A stretch of 64,000 nucleotides of DNA from Lacrimispora xylanolytica (GTDB lineage Bacteria > Bacillota > Clostridia > Lachnospirales > Lachnospiraceae). The notes beneath the pieces are model-generated. The model was not told where the DNA came from. It saw nothing but the letters and a program-made list of their open reading frames with translations, and did not search any database. How positions within the stretch are numbered: position 1 is the stretch's first letter; each line of letters opens with the position of its first letter. The DNA lies in contig NZ_CP113524.1 of assembly GCF_026723765.1 (NCBI RefSeq), forward strand, positions 2,775,001-2,839,000, given 5' to 3'. The position numbers and the translations under genes were made by a program. Shown here piece by piece: positions 24,468-33,652 of this stretch.

Positions 24468-26497
24468 AATGAACCCTCCTTAATAATTTCTAATATTTGT
24501 TCTGCATTTTCAGCCATGGTAAGGCGTTCTACCTTACTTTCATCCATTAGTATATCCGCTAGTTCTGTAAGAGCCTTTAGATGAGACTGATGGTCAATGG
24601 CACATAAGCCAACTACGATCCTTACTGGATCATTCTTTGGGTGACCGAATGGAATCGGCTCTTTTAAGGTTACAATGCTAAGTCCTATATCCAGTGCACC
24701 TTCTTCTGGTCTTGCATGGGGCATTGCGATTCCTGGGGCAATTACAATATAAGTGCCGTTTACCTCCACATTTTTTATCATGGCCCTGATATAAGACTCG
24801 TCTGCCAGACCTTTGTCTACCAGAAGTCTGCCGCTTTCTGTTACGGCTTCATCCCGGCTGGCGGCTTCAAATTTTGCTGAGATCAGCTCAGTGGTTAAGA
24901 TTTCTTTTAACATAGGTTGGTAAATTCCTTTCTTTAATTGTGAATTTTCTGTAATTCCCAAATATATACTCAACTCATTTTTTAATGGGGTCAGCTGGTT
25001 CTCCTCAACCTTTACATATTTGTGAATAATGTTCATCACGTCGGATATATGAATCTTTGCAGTGAGAAAGGACAATTGATTCTGTATTTCCTTGATATCA
25101 TAGTCAGAAAGATAGGGGGTGACCTTTAAGACCGGGATATCTCTAAATTGAAATGGCACCGTTGAAATGATGAAATCCGGATAATGCTCCTTTAGCCACA
25201 GTGCCGCATTCCTGACACTAAAGGTTCCAAGTATGTTTACATGGAACATGGATTGCAGCCTGCTTTTTAATATTTCGGAGGTACTGATTCCGGCATTGCA
25301 CACGATGATTACATTGGGTGTTCTCCGGACCTGTTTTTCATTTCGTTCGATGACCGAAGCAAAAAACAGGGTAAAATAAGATATTTCATGCTCATTGAAC
25401 GTTACCTTCAACTTGTCCTCTAACACCCTGACTCCCTGTTCCACTGCCTTGTTAAGTCTTGAAAAATGATCCAGAACGTATTGGAGCAATGGATTTTCTG
25501 CCCAGTCAGAGGATAATGCTCTCTTATAAGCAGGACGCAGGTGATTGAGAAGTCCCTCATAAAGTTTGGAATCCGTTAAAAACGCTTCAAAGCCATATTC
25601 CTTTTCCACTGCCTCGATGAACTCGTTGGTCACCAGATGAAAAGGCAGCCATTTTTCTGACAAAAGCTCCTCGTATTTGACTACCGAGGCTTCTCCCAGC
25701 TTATTGGCCAGGTAAAAGCAGTCATCAACCGGGACCTCTCTCTGAAAAAGCTCTTCCAGCTCTTTCTTTCGTTCTACAAAGGTAATCTCTTCTCTGGTAA
25801 GGGGTTCCCTGGGACCTTCCGGAAATCGCTTTCCAATGGAAAGTCTGGCATAGGTGACCCAAAAAGTTACCAGCATCCGCTGAAAAGATACATCACTTAG
25901 TTCCACATTGAGCCGCTTTGCCACATCATCCAGAAACGCCTCGCAGGAGTATAAAAACCGGGAGCTTCTCTTTTCTAATTTATCTTCGAAGAACAATGGG
26001 TCCTCGCTGATGGTCAGTATGAGAAGGTTTCGGATGCTTCGCTCATTTCCGGTAATTTGATAGCCCTTAAATGGCGTCGCTTCCATTCCAATGGTATGAT
26101 AACGGAATATTTCCTTTATTTCCTTTAAATCTCCTAACAGGGTGTTTCTTGAGATATCCAGCTCCTTTAGAAGATCTTCTACGGTAAATTGGTCCCCGGA
26201 TAATAAAATGGCTTCCATCACACGCAGACGGCGAAATCTTTGATTGGATAAAACAAAATCAGAAGTGGAACCGATCAGCTCTTCAAATTCAATCATCAAA
26301 GGTTCCTCATAAATCAATCTTCCTTTATCTGCTTTGATGACCGGATATTCGGCGGCCTCCAGCATTTCATTTAATTTTTTTATATCGCTGTATATGGTCC
26401 TGGTACTTACAGCCATCTGCTGCGCCAGCTCCCGGACGGTAAATTCACGTTTGTTTTGGCAAACCAGCAGGAATATGTTTGGAAGTCTGTTTTCCAT
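24464..26497 (-). CDS. BglG-family PRD regulator fused to EIIB-like and EIIA domains
   Basis: This 677-residue transcriptional activator would control the PTS operon it heads. Domains in order are two N-terminal helix-turn-helix motifs (REFTVRELAQQMAVSTRTIY near residue 20, a second near 95), two PRD domains (about 160-370), a GatB-like EIIB domain (IIVCNAGISTSEILKSRL near 405) and a C-terminal EIIA domain with the active His in IAPGIAMPHARP near 605. The EIIA domain probably also supplies the operon's EIIA function, because no separate gene is present. The start at 26497 follows AAAGGAGG; an upstream ATG at 26554 lacks one. Confidence 0.88.
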   Translation of the reverse strand: MENRLPNIFLLVCQNKREFTVRELAQQMAVSTRTIYSDIKKLNEMLEAAEYPVIKADKGRLIYEEPLMIEFEELIGSTSDFVLSNQRFRRLRVMEAILLSGDQFTVEDLLKELDISRNTLLGDLKEIKEIFRYHTIGMEATPFKGYQITGNERSIRNLLILTISEDPLFFEDKLEKRSSRFLYSCEAFLDDVAKRLNVELSDVSFQRMLVTFWVTYARLSIGKRFPEGPREPLTREEITFVERKKELEELFQREVPVDDCFYLANKLGEASVVKYEELLSEKWLPFHLVTNEFIEAVEKEYGFEAFLTDSKLYEGLLNHLRPAYKRALSSDWAENPLLQYVLDHFSRLNKAVEQGVRVLEDKLKVTFNEHEISYFTLFFASVIERNEKQVRRTPNVIIVCNAGISTSEILKSRLQSMFHVNILGTFSVRNAALWLKEHYPDFIISTVPFQFRDIPVLKVTPYLSDYDIKEIQNQLSFLTAKIHISDVMNIIHKYVKVEENQLTPLKNELSIYLGITENSQLKKGIYQPMLKEILTTELISAKFEAASRDEAVTESGRLLVDKGLADESYIRAMIKNVEVNGTYIVIAPGIAMPHARPEEGALDIGLSIVTLKEPIPFGHPKNDPVRIVVGLCAIDHQSHLKALTELADILMDESKVERLTMAENAEQILEIIKEGSL

Positions 26498-26631
26498 TGG
26501 TTCCTCCTTTATGATGAAAGTATAACATTTGTGCAAAACCATCAACAAATCCATTTTGCTTCACTGATTTTGAACAGATATGTATATGGTGTATTATTGT
26601 CTGTTTTTCTATCTTAAAATATTAGATAACT

Positions 26632-26925
26632 TTACTTTTTCTCTTTTTTCTTTGGATTCTCAGGAAACCAGCCTTTTTCCACTCTCTGCTTCTGCTCAAA
26701 AAGCTCGTTGATACTCCACAGAAGAGAAAACCCCATAACAGCCGATAAGCAGGAGGCCGCAATGTTGGTCAAAAAAAGTGACAGGCCAATAAAAGCGATT
26801 CCTGTAATCAAAAATAAAGGCCATACCTTTGTGCCAAAGTAATACTCCGATTTAATTACCACCGGATGTAAAAGTCCGATGATCAAAAATGTTCCGATTC
26901 CAGTGATTAATCCCTGATAGTTCAT
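26632..26925 (-). CDS. DUF4491 family small membrane protein
   Basis: This 97-residue protein has three hydrophobic helices and a charged C-terminal tail (KGWFPENPKKKEKK). The opening NYQGLITGIGTFLIIGLLHP and the HPVVIKSEYYFG segment fit DUF4491, a family of unknown function in gut anaerobes. I start it at 26925 because GGAGG lies 5 bases before that ATG. The upstream in-frame ATG at 26937 overlaps the ribosome site. It has no obvious operon partner. Confidence 0.82.
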   Translation of the reverse strand: MNYQGLITGIGTFLIIGLLHPVVIKSEYYFGTKVWPLFLITGIAFIGLSLFLTNIAASCLSAVMGFSLLWSINELFEQKQRVEKGWFPENPKKKEKK

Positions 26926-27051
26926 AAGCTCCTCCATATAGATTTACCCTTATTACTGGGTCAATCTTTTTCGTTTTTATTTTATCTTATTTACCATTGG
27001 ATGGAATTATACAATATACAACTGCTTATTGATAGGCATAAAAAAAGCAAA

Positions 27052-27107
27052 CTGTCCCCTAACAGTGAAACACAGGCTCTTTTTCTGTGCTTACTATTAG
27101 GGGACAG
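27052..27107. repeat. AGGGGACA-type intergenic hairpin (REP-like)
   Basis: CTGTCCCCTAA pairs perfectly with TTAGGGGACAG around a 34-nt loop that itself contains a CACAG/CTGTG stem. The element lies in the 230-base gap between two minus-strand genes. It shares its outer core with the hairpins at 228-262 and 2835-2864. Confidence 0.55.
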
Positions 27108-27157
27108 CTTACCCCTTTTGCGCTGCTATATAGGAAATTTTAATAAAATCAAAGATT

Positions 27158-27946
27158 CTATGATTCTAAGTCAGGGGCTTCAGGATGATTACCACGAGTT
27201 TTTTCAGGCATCGCTGCCTTAATGGCATCAGCCTCTGTTTGTGTAATAACACCCTCATTCACCATTTCTGTAAACAGATCAATCCTTTCTTTCTTGTTAT
27301 CAGAAGAAAAATATTCCTTTTTTTCTGCTTCGGTCATAGCTTCCAATTTGGCTCTCTCGGCTTCTCTTTCGGATTCAAGATTGTTTAAATAAGCTATAAT
27401 CTTGTCAGATGCCTCCTGATTTATGGTTCCGGCAGATACAAGACTGGCAAGATTGTTTTCAAGGGAGCCGAAGCCTCGCTTTCTTTCTCCATCTTCCTTC
27501 TTGTGTTCCGGCATAGCTGCCTTTATTGCGTCTGCCTGGGTCTGGGTAATGATTCCCTCACTCACTAAATTTGAGAATGTATTACCTTTCTTTTCTTCCT
27601 TCTTTGCGGAGAAGTATTCTTTTCTTTCCTCCTTTGTCATAGCATCCGTCTTGGTTTTTTCCTCTTCCCGGATTGCTTCCTGGGCTTTCAAATACGCAAT
27701 CACCTTATCGGCAGTTGCCTGATCTATGGTTCCGTTTGCTACAAAGCTTTCCAGACCGCTCTGGTCTAATCCAAAGCCACCCTTATGATCACGTCTGCCA
27801 GCTTTTCCTTCGGCTGCAGTTGAATCCGTCTGTGAGGAACCTGCAGATGATGCCGTCGTATTTGCATATACGATAGCGCTGCTTCCAATTGTTATAGATG
27901 CTAATGCAAAAGCTAATAATGAATAATTTTTAATGTTTTTCCTCAT
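27158..27946 (-). CDS. Secreted protein with two tandem DUF2680-like repeats
   Basis: This 262-residue protein has an N-terminal signal peptide (LLAFALASITIGSSAIVYAN, cleavage near residue 29), a short Ser/Thr linker, then two tandem copies of an approximately 90-residue helical unit. Each unit contains a GTIDQATADKVIAYL-type segment (GTINQEASDKIIAYL in the second), a basic AMTKEERKEYFS-type segment and a closing ITQTQADAIKAAMPE-type helix. It is highly charged. Function is unknown; members of this class often appear near two-component systems, and here a response regulator/kinase pair starts divergently. Confidence 0.75.
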   Translation of the reverse strand: MRKNIKNYSLLAFALASITIGSSAIVYANTTASSAGSSQTDSTAAEGKAGRRDHKGGFGLDQSGLESFVANGTIDQATADKVIAYLKAQEAIREEEKTKTDAMTKEERKEYFSAKKEEKKGNTFSNLVSEGIITQTQADAIKAAMPEHKKEDGERKRGFGSLENNLASLVSAGTINQEASDKIIAYLNNLESEREAERAKLEAMTEAEKKEYFSSDNKKERIDLFTEMVNEGVITQTEADAIKAAMPEKTRGNHPEAPDLES

Positions 27947-28208
27947 GTAATCATCTCCTTACATATAATAGTCAACAGTTGCTTTTAACTTTTATTGATA
28001 CTGCCTCCTTTCGTTTACTCTTCCCAAATCATACCAGTTAAATTTGACGGACTTATGTTTGCAATCTGATTTTCCTCTGAATTTTAAGGCAACTTCCTGT
28101 CCTTTTGTTCCAGATAAAAATTTCAGTCTATTTTCAGGTAGAAGACAAAATAACGCCATTTCTATGTTATATAATAAACCGATGCTGTTAAAAAGAGGAG
28201 TTGAGTAT

Positions 28209-28895
28209 ATGGCAAAATTATTACTATGTGACGACGAGGCTGCACTGCGTGCCGTCCTTAAGCGTTATGCTATTTTTGAGAAACATGATGTGGTGGAGGC
28301 AGCAAATGGTATGGAAGCAATTTCGCTGTGCCAAAAAGAGTTCTTTGATATTATTATTATGGATGTTATGATGCCGGTGCTGGACGGCTTTTCTGCCGTG
28401 AAAGAAATACGCAAAACTAGTCAGACCCCAGTCATCATGCTTTCCGCAAGGGGCGAGGAATATGACAAGATACTTGGTTTTGAAATGGGAATCGATGATT
28501 ATGTAGTAAAACCTTTTTCCTCAAAAGAAATTATGCTGCGGGTAAACGCTATTTTACGCCGCACCTCCATAAGCACTACCACTGTACTCGAAGATAGGAA
28601 CCATATTATATATGAAAAGGAAGGACTTCGGGTTGATATCACTGCCTACAAGGTATTTATTGATGATAATCTTGCAGAGATGGCTCCTAAGGAATATGAT
28701 CTTCTCTTCTTTCTTATACACAATAAAAATATTGCTGTTCCGAGAGAGCGCATTCTGTCAAAAGTATGGGGGTATGATTACTTTGGTGATGACCGGACCT
28801 TGGATACTCATATGAAATTATTGAGAAAATCACTTGGTCCTTACGCCAGATTCATCACTACCTTGAGGGGGTTTGGGTACCGGTTTGATGGATAA
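28209..28895 (+). CDS. OmpR/PhoB family response regulator
   Basis: This 228-residue regulator has an N-terminal receiver domain (acidic pair in LLCDDEAALRA, phospho-acceptor Asp in DIIIMDVMMPVLDG near residue 52, Lys in DYVVKPFSSKE near 102) and a C-terminal winged helix (AEMAPKEYDLLFFLIHNKN, then WGYDYFGDDRTLDTHM). The ATG at 28209 follows GAGGAG; the frame is open further upstream without a ribosome site. It overlaps the kinase gene by 8 bases, making an operon. The divergent secreted repeat protein is a plausible target. Confidence 0.93.
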   Translation: MAKLLLCDDEAALRAVLKRYAIFEKHDVVEAANGMEAISLCQKEFFDIIIMDVMMPVLDGFSAVKEIRKTSQTPVIMLSARGEEYDKILGFEMGIDDYVVKPFSSKEIMLRVNAILRRTSISTTTVLEDRNHIIYEKEGLRVDITAYKVFIDDNLAEMAPKEYDLLFFLIHNKNIAVPRERILSKVWGYDYFGDDRTLDTHMKLLRKSLGPYARFITTLRGFGYRFDG

Positions 28896-30171
28896 GATAA
28901 AATTACAATGGAGAATGTTTGCGTTTTTGCTGGGTTTTTGTGCTCTTCTACTGGTGGTGCTTTGGTTAATGCAAACCGTTTTATTAAACAGCATGTACAA
29001 AATGGTCCGAAGATTAGAAATGGAACAGGCAATAAAAACGGTGGAACGCAGTATAAACAGTCCTGATCTGCAAAACGTACTTGTTACACTGAAGGATACA
29101 AAAGAAATTACCGTATCCCTTGCCGATGAGAAAACTCCACGGCCAAAGAGAAGGCCTGAAAGTAAGCATAGAATGGAAATAACTCAGGTGAGAAATTTTA
29201 CCCTGGAAGACGGGAAGACCATATCGTTATTGTTTAATGCAGTGATCACCCCTGTAAATGCAACCCTGACTACCCTGAAGCTGCAGCTTTATATCGTTAC
29301 AGGTATTATGATCATCCTATCTGTATTTCTTGCTCTGCGAATCGCTAAAAAGGTTTCAACCCCCATAGCCGAGACCAACAAGAGTGCTAAGGCTCTGGCC
29401 TCCGGCAATTACAACGTCAGCTTTAAAGGCCATGGGTTCCTGGAAATTAAGGAGCTTTCTGATACACTAAATACCGCAGCGGCAGAGCTTCGCAAAACGG
29501 AAAACCTCCGGCGGGAATTAATGGCCAACATTTCCCATGATCTGCGGACTCCTCTTGCACTGATTTACAGCTACGCCGAAGTGATGCATGATTTCCCTGA
29601 TGAAATATCTCAAGATCAAACTCAGATTATTATGGATGAAACGAAGCGGCTAAGCTCTCTGGTCAATGACATAATGGATGTATCACGTCTGGAAACCGGG
29701 ACTATGGAAATTAACAAAAGGACTTATTCCATCACCAAAAACATAAGCCAGACCATGGAACGGGTCGCTGAGCTTGTCCGTAAGGATGGGTATAAGCTTT
29801 CTTTTGATTACCAGGAAGAGGTCTATGTCAACGCTGATGAGATAAAAATCACACAAGCTATTTATAATCTCCTGATCAATGCCATTCACTATAGCGTACT
29901 TGAAAAGGATATCGTGATACGCCAGATTTCTTACAAAGGCTTTATCCGGATTGAGATTGAAGACCACGGTTGCGGAATCGCACCTGAGGACCTTCCCTTT
30001 ATCTGGGACCGCTATTATAAAGTAGATAAAATACATAAACGAGGCATCACAGGGAGTGGTTTGGGACTTTCCATTGTAAAAAAAATCATCGATCTCCACG
30101 AGGGTACCTGCGGCACAAAATCCAGTCAGGATAAAGGGAGTGTGTTCTGGTTTCAGTTAAAGTCAGGGTAA
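28888..30171 (+). CDS. Sensor histidine kinase
   Basis: This 427-residue membrane kinase has helix 1 near residues 8-28, a short extracytoplasmic sensor of about 100 residues, helix 2 near 132-152, HAMP to about 205, a HisKA domain with the phospho-His in NISHDLRTPLAL, and a HATPase domain with an N box NLLINAIHYS and G boxes DHGCGIAPED and GSGLGLSIVKKI. The start is uncertain: ATG 28888 is preferred by family length, but its spacing from GAGGGGG is long, and TTG codons at 28873 and 28885 are alternatives. Confidence 0.92.
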   Translation: MDKIKLQWRMFAFLLGFCALLLVVLWLMQTVLLNSMYKMVRRLEMEQAIKTVERSINSPDLQNVLVTLKDTKEITVSLADEKTPRPKRRPESKHRMEITQVRNFTLEDGKTISLLFNAVITPVNATLTTLKLQLYIVTGIMIILSVFLALRIAKKVSTPIAETNKSAKALASGNYNVSFKGHGFLEIKELSDTLNTAAAELRKTENLRRELMANISHDLRTPLALIYSYAEVMHDFPDEISQDQTQIIMDETKRLSSLVNDIMDVSRLETGTMEINKRTYSITKNISQTMERVAELVRKDGYKLSFDYQEEVYVNADEIKITQAIYNLLINAIHYSVLEKDIVIRQISYKGFIRIEIEDHGCGIAPEDLPFIWDRYYKVDKIHKRGITGSGLGLSIVKKIIDLHEGTCGTKSSQDKGSVFWFQLKSG

Positions 30172-30206
30172 AAATCCATACAAAAGGATTTCTACCCTGA
30201 CTTTTC
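30160..30206 (+). terminator. Terminator overlapping the kinase 3' end
   Basis: AAGTCAGGGTA pairs with TACCCTGACTT around an inner AAATCC/GGATTT hairpin and is followed by TTTCTTTG. The left arm lies inside the last codons of the kinase gene. It may also stop korB transcripts coming the other way. Confidence 0.75.
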
Positions 30207-30222
30207 TTTGCCATAAACCTAT

Positions 30223-31068
30223 TTAAATAAAGCTTTGAATCAACTCGTCTAGCACATGGGGCTCTCTTTCCTGGTCAAGGAGCGGTTTTCCGTCTCTTAA
30301 GAGAGCATGCTTTTTGTGGAAATCTGCCTTATCCTCTCTATAGATAATTCCAGTTGGAATCTTATCATCAAGGCCCATTGCAATTCTCATTGCCTCCAGC
30401 TTATCGGAAGGGTCATAATCCTCCGGTAGAGGCATAACAGCATTTTTATAATATGCGAATGTATTGATCTTATTAAAGGTAATACAGGGCTGCATAATAT
30501 CCACATATGCGTAGCCTGGATACTCAATGGCTGCTTTCATAAGGGCTGTCAGCTGCTTGGCATCACCGCTGAAGCCTCTGGCTACAAAGCCGGCTCCTGA
30601 TGCCAGGGCCAATAGCATTGGGTTTAAGGGAGGATTAATGTTGCCCTCAGTCTGTACCCCTGTCACATGACCTTCCGCTGTGGTTGGAGATGCCTGCCCT
30701 TTGGTCAGACCATAAATCTGGTTGTCATGGACAAAATGGGTGATATTGACGTTTCTTCTGATGTTATGGATAAAATGGTTTCCTCCTTCTCCATAAGAAT
30801 CCCCGTCACCGGAATTGACGATTACGGTAAGCTTTTCATTGGCTATCTTAGCTGCCACTGCCGCCGGCAGTGCTCTGCCGTGGAGGCCGCAGAAGCTGTT
30901 GGCACTGATGTACTGAGGTGTTTTCGCTGCCTGCCCGATTCCTCCAAGCATCAGCACCTCATAAGGATGCTTTCCCAACTCCTCCAAGGCTGTTTTTAAA
31001 CTGTTTAATATGGAAAAATTACCGCAGCCAGGACACCAGGCTGTTTCATATGTTTTGAATTCACTCAT
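30223..31068 (-). CDS. korB: 2-oxoacid:ferredoxin oxidoreductase, beta subunit
   Basis: This 281-residue subunit binds thiamine pyrophosphate in a 2-oxoacid (probably 2-oxoglutarate or branched-chain 2-oxoacid) ferredoxin oxidoreductase. It has the cluster-ligand start WCPGCGNFS and the TPP/Mg motif GDGDSYGEGGNHFIHNIRRN. The ATG overlaps the stop codon of the alpha-subunit gene by four bases, as in typical kor operons. There is no separate ferredoxin-like delta subunit. The exact substrate cannot be read from sequence. Confidence 0.9.
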   Translation of the reverse strand: MSEFKTYETAWCPGCGNFSILNSLKTALEELGKHPYEVLMLGGIGQAAKTPQYISANSFCGLHGRALPAAVAAKIANEKLTVIVNSGDGDSYGEGGNHFIHNIRRNVNITHFVHDNQIYGLTKGQASPTTAEGHVTGVQTEGNINPPLNPMLLALASGAGFVARGFSGDAKQLTALMKAAIEYPGYAYVDIMQPCITFNKINTFAYYKNAVMPLPEDYDPSDKLEAMRIAMGLDDKIPTGIIYREDKADFHKKHALLRDGKPLLDQEREPHVLDELIQSFI

Positions 31069-32732
31069 GACTTTTTACCTCCTTCCAGTAATTGTTTCAC
31101 GATTTCTTCTCCTGTGATCTGACGTCCGTCATATTTTAAGATGCTGTCGTCACAGGCAATTCCTGTTTCTCCGCGAATCAGGGAAGCCAGCTGACCGGTG
31201 GCATTCTGTTCTACATTAATCAGCTTTCTGCCGCTGGCATATTTCTTTAACCGTTCCTGGGGAAGGGGATAAATGTCTCCGAATACTAAAGCTCCATAGC
31301 TGCCGCCATTCTTATTCAGGGTCTGAACTGCTTCCTTTATGGGTCCGTAAACAGAGCCCCAGCCAAGGAGAAGGGTGGAGCAATTTTCATCACCAATAAA
31401 TTCAGGCTCTAAAAGTTCTTCGCATAGGCCCTTTAATTTCCTCATGCGCTTTTCCACCATCTGGTTTCTTACAAGGGCAGATTCTGTGATCCAGCCTCTT
31501 TCATCGTGCTCGTCACTGTCAGCTGCCACCAGATGCTCTGTCTTTCCAGGCACCAGTCTAGGAGAGATTCCATCTTCTGTAATCCGATAGCGTAAGTACT
31601 CCCCTTCTGCCTCAGTGGCATGGTCTGAGAAGGATATCCGGGAGAAGTCGTAAGGCTTTACACAGGCCGTTCCATCGCCAAGATACTGGTCACTCAAAAG
31701 AATGACTGGTATCTGGTATTTTTCCGCCAGATTCAAGGCTCTGGCTGTCTGATAAAAGGCATCTTCCTGGGTCCGCAAAGCAATGACCATTCGGGGAAAT
31801 TCTCCCTGAGAAGCAGAAATAACAAACTTTAAATCACTTTGTTCTGTTCTGGTGGGAAGACCTGTGGCAGGTCCCGGCCTCTGTACATCTACCACCACAA
31901 GGGGGATTTCTGCAATTCCGGAAAAGCCCAGGGCCTCTACCTTAAGACAGAAACCGCCTCCGCTGGTTCCAGTCATGGCTCTTGCGCCTGCAAAGGAAGC
32001 ACCAATTGCCATATTGACAGCTGCAATCTCATCCTCTGCCTGCTCCACCAGTACTCCAGCAGAATTTCCTACAGATGCCAGATACTCAAGAACGGCTGTT
32101 GACGGTGACATTGGATAGGCGGAATAAAACTTAAGGCCGCCGGCTACTGCTCCTAACCCTAAGGCTTCACTTCCTGAAATGAGCATATAATCCTGAAAGC
32201 CTCCGTCAAGATGCTCAAACAACGGTTCTACCTTTCCATAGCCTGCCTCCGCTGCTTTTACATTCACCTCCAGAATCTGGTTCTTCATCAGACTCTTCAT
32301 CACCTCTTCCACATAGGTGAACGGCTCTCCAAATAATTTTAATACTGCGCCGATTGCAACGCTTCCTGATGCCCGCGCATTCCCAAGTTCTTTTGCAATC
32401 TGAGTCATGGGAAGCTTAATAATATTTAATTCCGGATCTGAATAATCCAGACTGATGTCACATAATATAAAACCTTTTCCTTTTAATTTGTCTTTATGTA
32501 ATACAATGGTTTCCTCATTAAGTGCTATGATTCCATCCAAAATATCGCTGTGAGAAGTAATCTCTTCTGTTCCAAAACGCAGGAGGGAAAAGTTATGGCC
32601 TCCCCGAACCCGTGACATGAAATCTCTCGTTGTAAAAATATAGTAACCGGAACGCTTTAACAGCTTTTCCAGAATAGATACTGTGGTGTCAATGCCCTGT
32701 CCGGCAGCACCGCCAATCAGAATATTATACAT
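31065..32732 (-). CDS. korA: 2-oxoacid:acceptor oxidoreductase, fused gamma-alpha subunit
   Basis: This 555-residue protein combines the gamma domain (about residues 1-180, beginning with NILIGGAAGQGIDTTVSIL) with the alpha domain (from about 190), containing the pyrimidine-binding region SGSEALGLGAVAGGLKFYSA and the TSGGGFCL and PGPATGLPTRTEQSD stretches. With KorB it would oxidise a 2-oxoacid to acyl-CoA and reduce ferredoxin, a standard step in amino acid fermentation. GGAGG precedes the ATG. The 140-base AT-rich gap upstream is the likely promoter region. Confidence 0.9.
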   Translation of the reverse strand: MYNILIGGAAGQGIDTTVSILEKLLKRSGYYIFTTRDFMSRVRGGHNFSLLRFGTEEITSHSDILDGIIALNEETIVLHKDKLKGKGFILCDISLDYSDPELNIIKLPMTQIAKELGNARASGSVAIGAVLKLFGEPFTYVEEVMKSLMKNQILEVNVKAAEAGYGKVEPLFEHLDGGFQDYMLISGSEALGLGAVAGGLKFYSAYPMSPSTAVLEYLASVGNSAGVLVEQAEDEIAAVNMAIGASFAGARAMTGTSGGGFCLKVEALGFSGIAEIPLVVVDVQRPGPATGLPTRTEQSDLKFVISASQGEFPRMVIALRTQEDAFYQTARALNLAEKYQIPVILLSDQYLGDGTACVKPYDFSRISFSDHATEAEGEYLRYRITEDGISPRLVPGKTEHLVAADSDEHDERGWITESALVRNQMVEKRMRKLKGLCEELLEPEFIGDENCSTLLLGWGSVYGPIKEAVQTLNKNGGSYGALVFGDIYPLPQERLKKYASGRKLINVEQNATGQLASLIRGETGIACDDSILKYDGRQITGEEIVKQLLEGGKKS

Positions 32733-32873
32733 AAGCTTACCTCCTTGTATTTTTCACTAATTATAACTTAATTCGACAATATTTTCAATATTATATATAT
32801 TATCTTTAAAAGTTTTATTATTTGTTTATTATTTGTTTATTTTCATTGCATTTTTCCGAGAAATTACCTGATG

Positions 32874-33638
32874 TTATCTCTTCAAATAATAAAACTGAGA
32901 TTCCTCCTCCTGTGAAACGCTTTGTATTTTCACGCCAAACGTTTCGCCAATTCGTTCATGAAGTCCCTGATCGGCTGCAGAATTAAAGCTGACAATCCTT
33001 CCCTGATCCATTAAAATCACCTGATCGGCATAATTTAGTGCCAGATTCATATCGTGAAGGACCATGACTACCGTCTTTCCCATCTTTTCATTCAGCTCCC
33101 GTATCAGCTCCATCATATCGTAGGAGACGTTGATATCCAGATAAGCAGTGGGCTCATCTAATAATATTACAGGGGTATCCTGAGCCAGTATCATGGCAAG
33201 GAATACCCTCTGCCGTTCACCCCCGGACAGCTGACACATAGGTTTTTCTCTAAACCAATTACAATCCGCCATTGCTATCGCCTGTTCTGTTATGAGCTGA
33301 TCCTCATGAGAGGCCGGTTCTAAAAAAGACTGATAAGGGTACCTGCCAGAACGAACCGCCTGTTCCACCGTCATATCCGGTATGTGGCTGCTTTGCAGCA
33401 ACACGGAGATTTCTCTTGCAAATAGCTTTCGCCTGATGGAGCTGATATCCTGGCCTTTTAAAATTATTCTTCCCCGGCTGGGCTTTAACAGACGGGCTAA
33501 AAGCTTGATGACCGTACTTTTTCCGCTGCCGTTGGGGCCTATGATAGCCGTTATCCTTCCCTTTTCAAAGCTTATGTTCATATCTTCAATAAAGGGAATC
33601 TTGTCGTAGGAATAAGCCACGTGCTCAAACCGGATCAT
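32874..33638 (-). CDS. FecE-type ABC transporter ATP-binding protein
   Basis: This 254-residue ATPase powers a siderophore/heme/cobalamin-class importer. Walker A is GPNGSGKST near residue 36, the signature LSGGERQRV near 138 and Walker B VILLDEPTAYLD near 157, followed by an H-loop (LHDMNLAL). AAGGAGG precedes the ATG. It is the last gene of a four-gene operon with the permease, binding protein and a radical SAM gene. Confidence 0.92.
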   Translation of the reverse strand: MIRFEHVAYSYDKIPFIEDMNISFEKGRITAIIGPNGSGKSTVIKLLARLLKPSRGRIILKGQDISSIRRKLFAREISVLLQSSHIPDMTVEQAVRSGRYPYQSFLEPASHEDQLITEQAIAMADCNWFREKPMCQLSGGERQRVFLAMILAQDTPVILLDEPTAYLDINVSYDMMELIRELNEKMGKTVVMVLHDMNLALNYADQVILMDQGRIVSFNSAADQGLHERIGETFGVKIQSVSQEEESQFYYLKR

Positions 33639-33652
33639 AGACTCCTCCTTTT

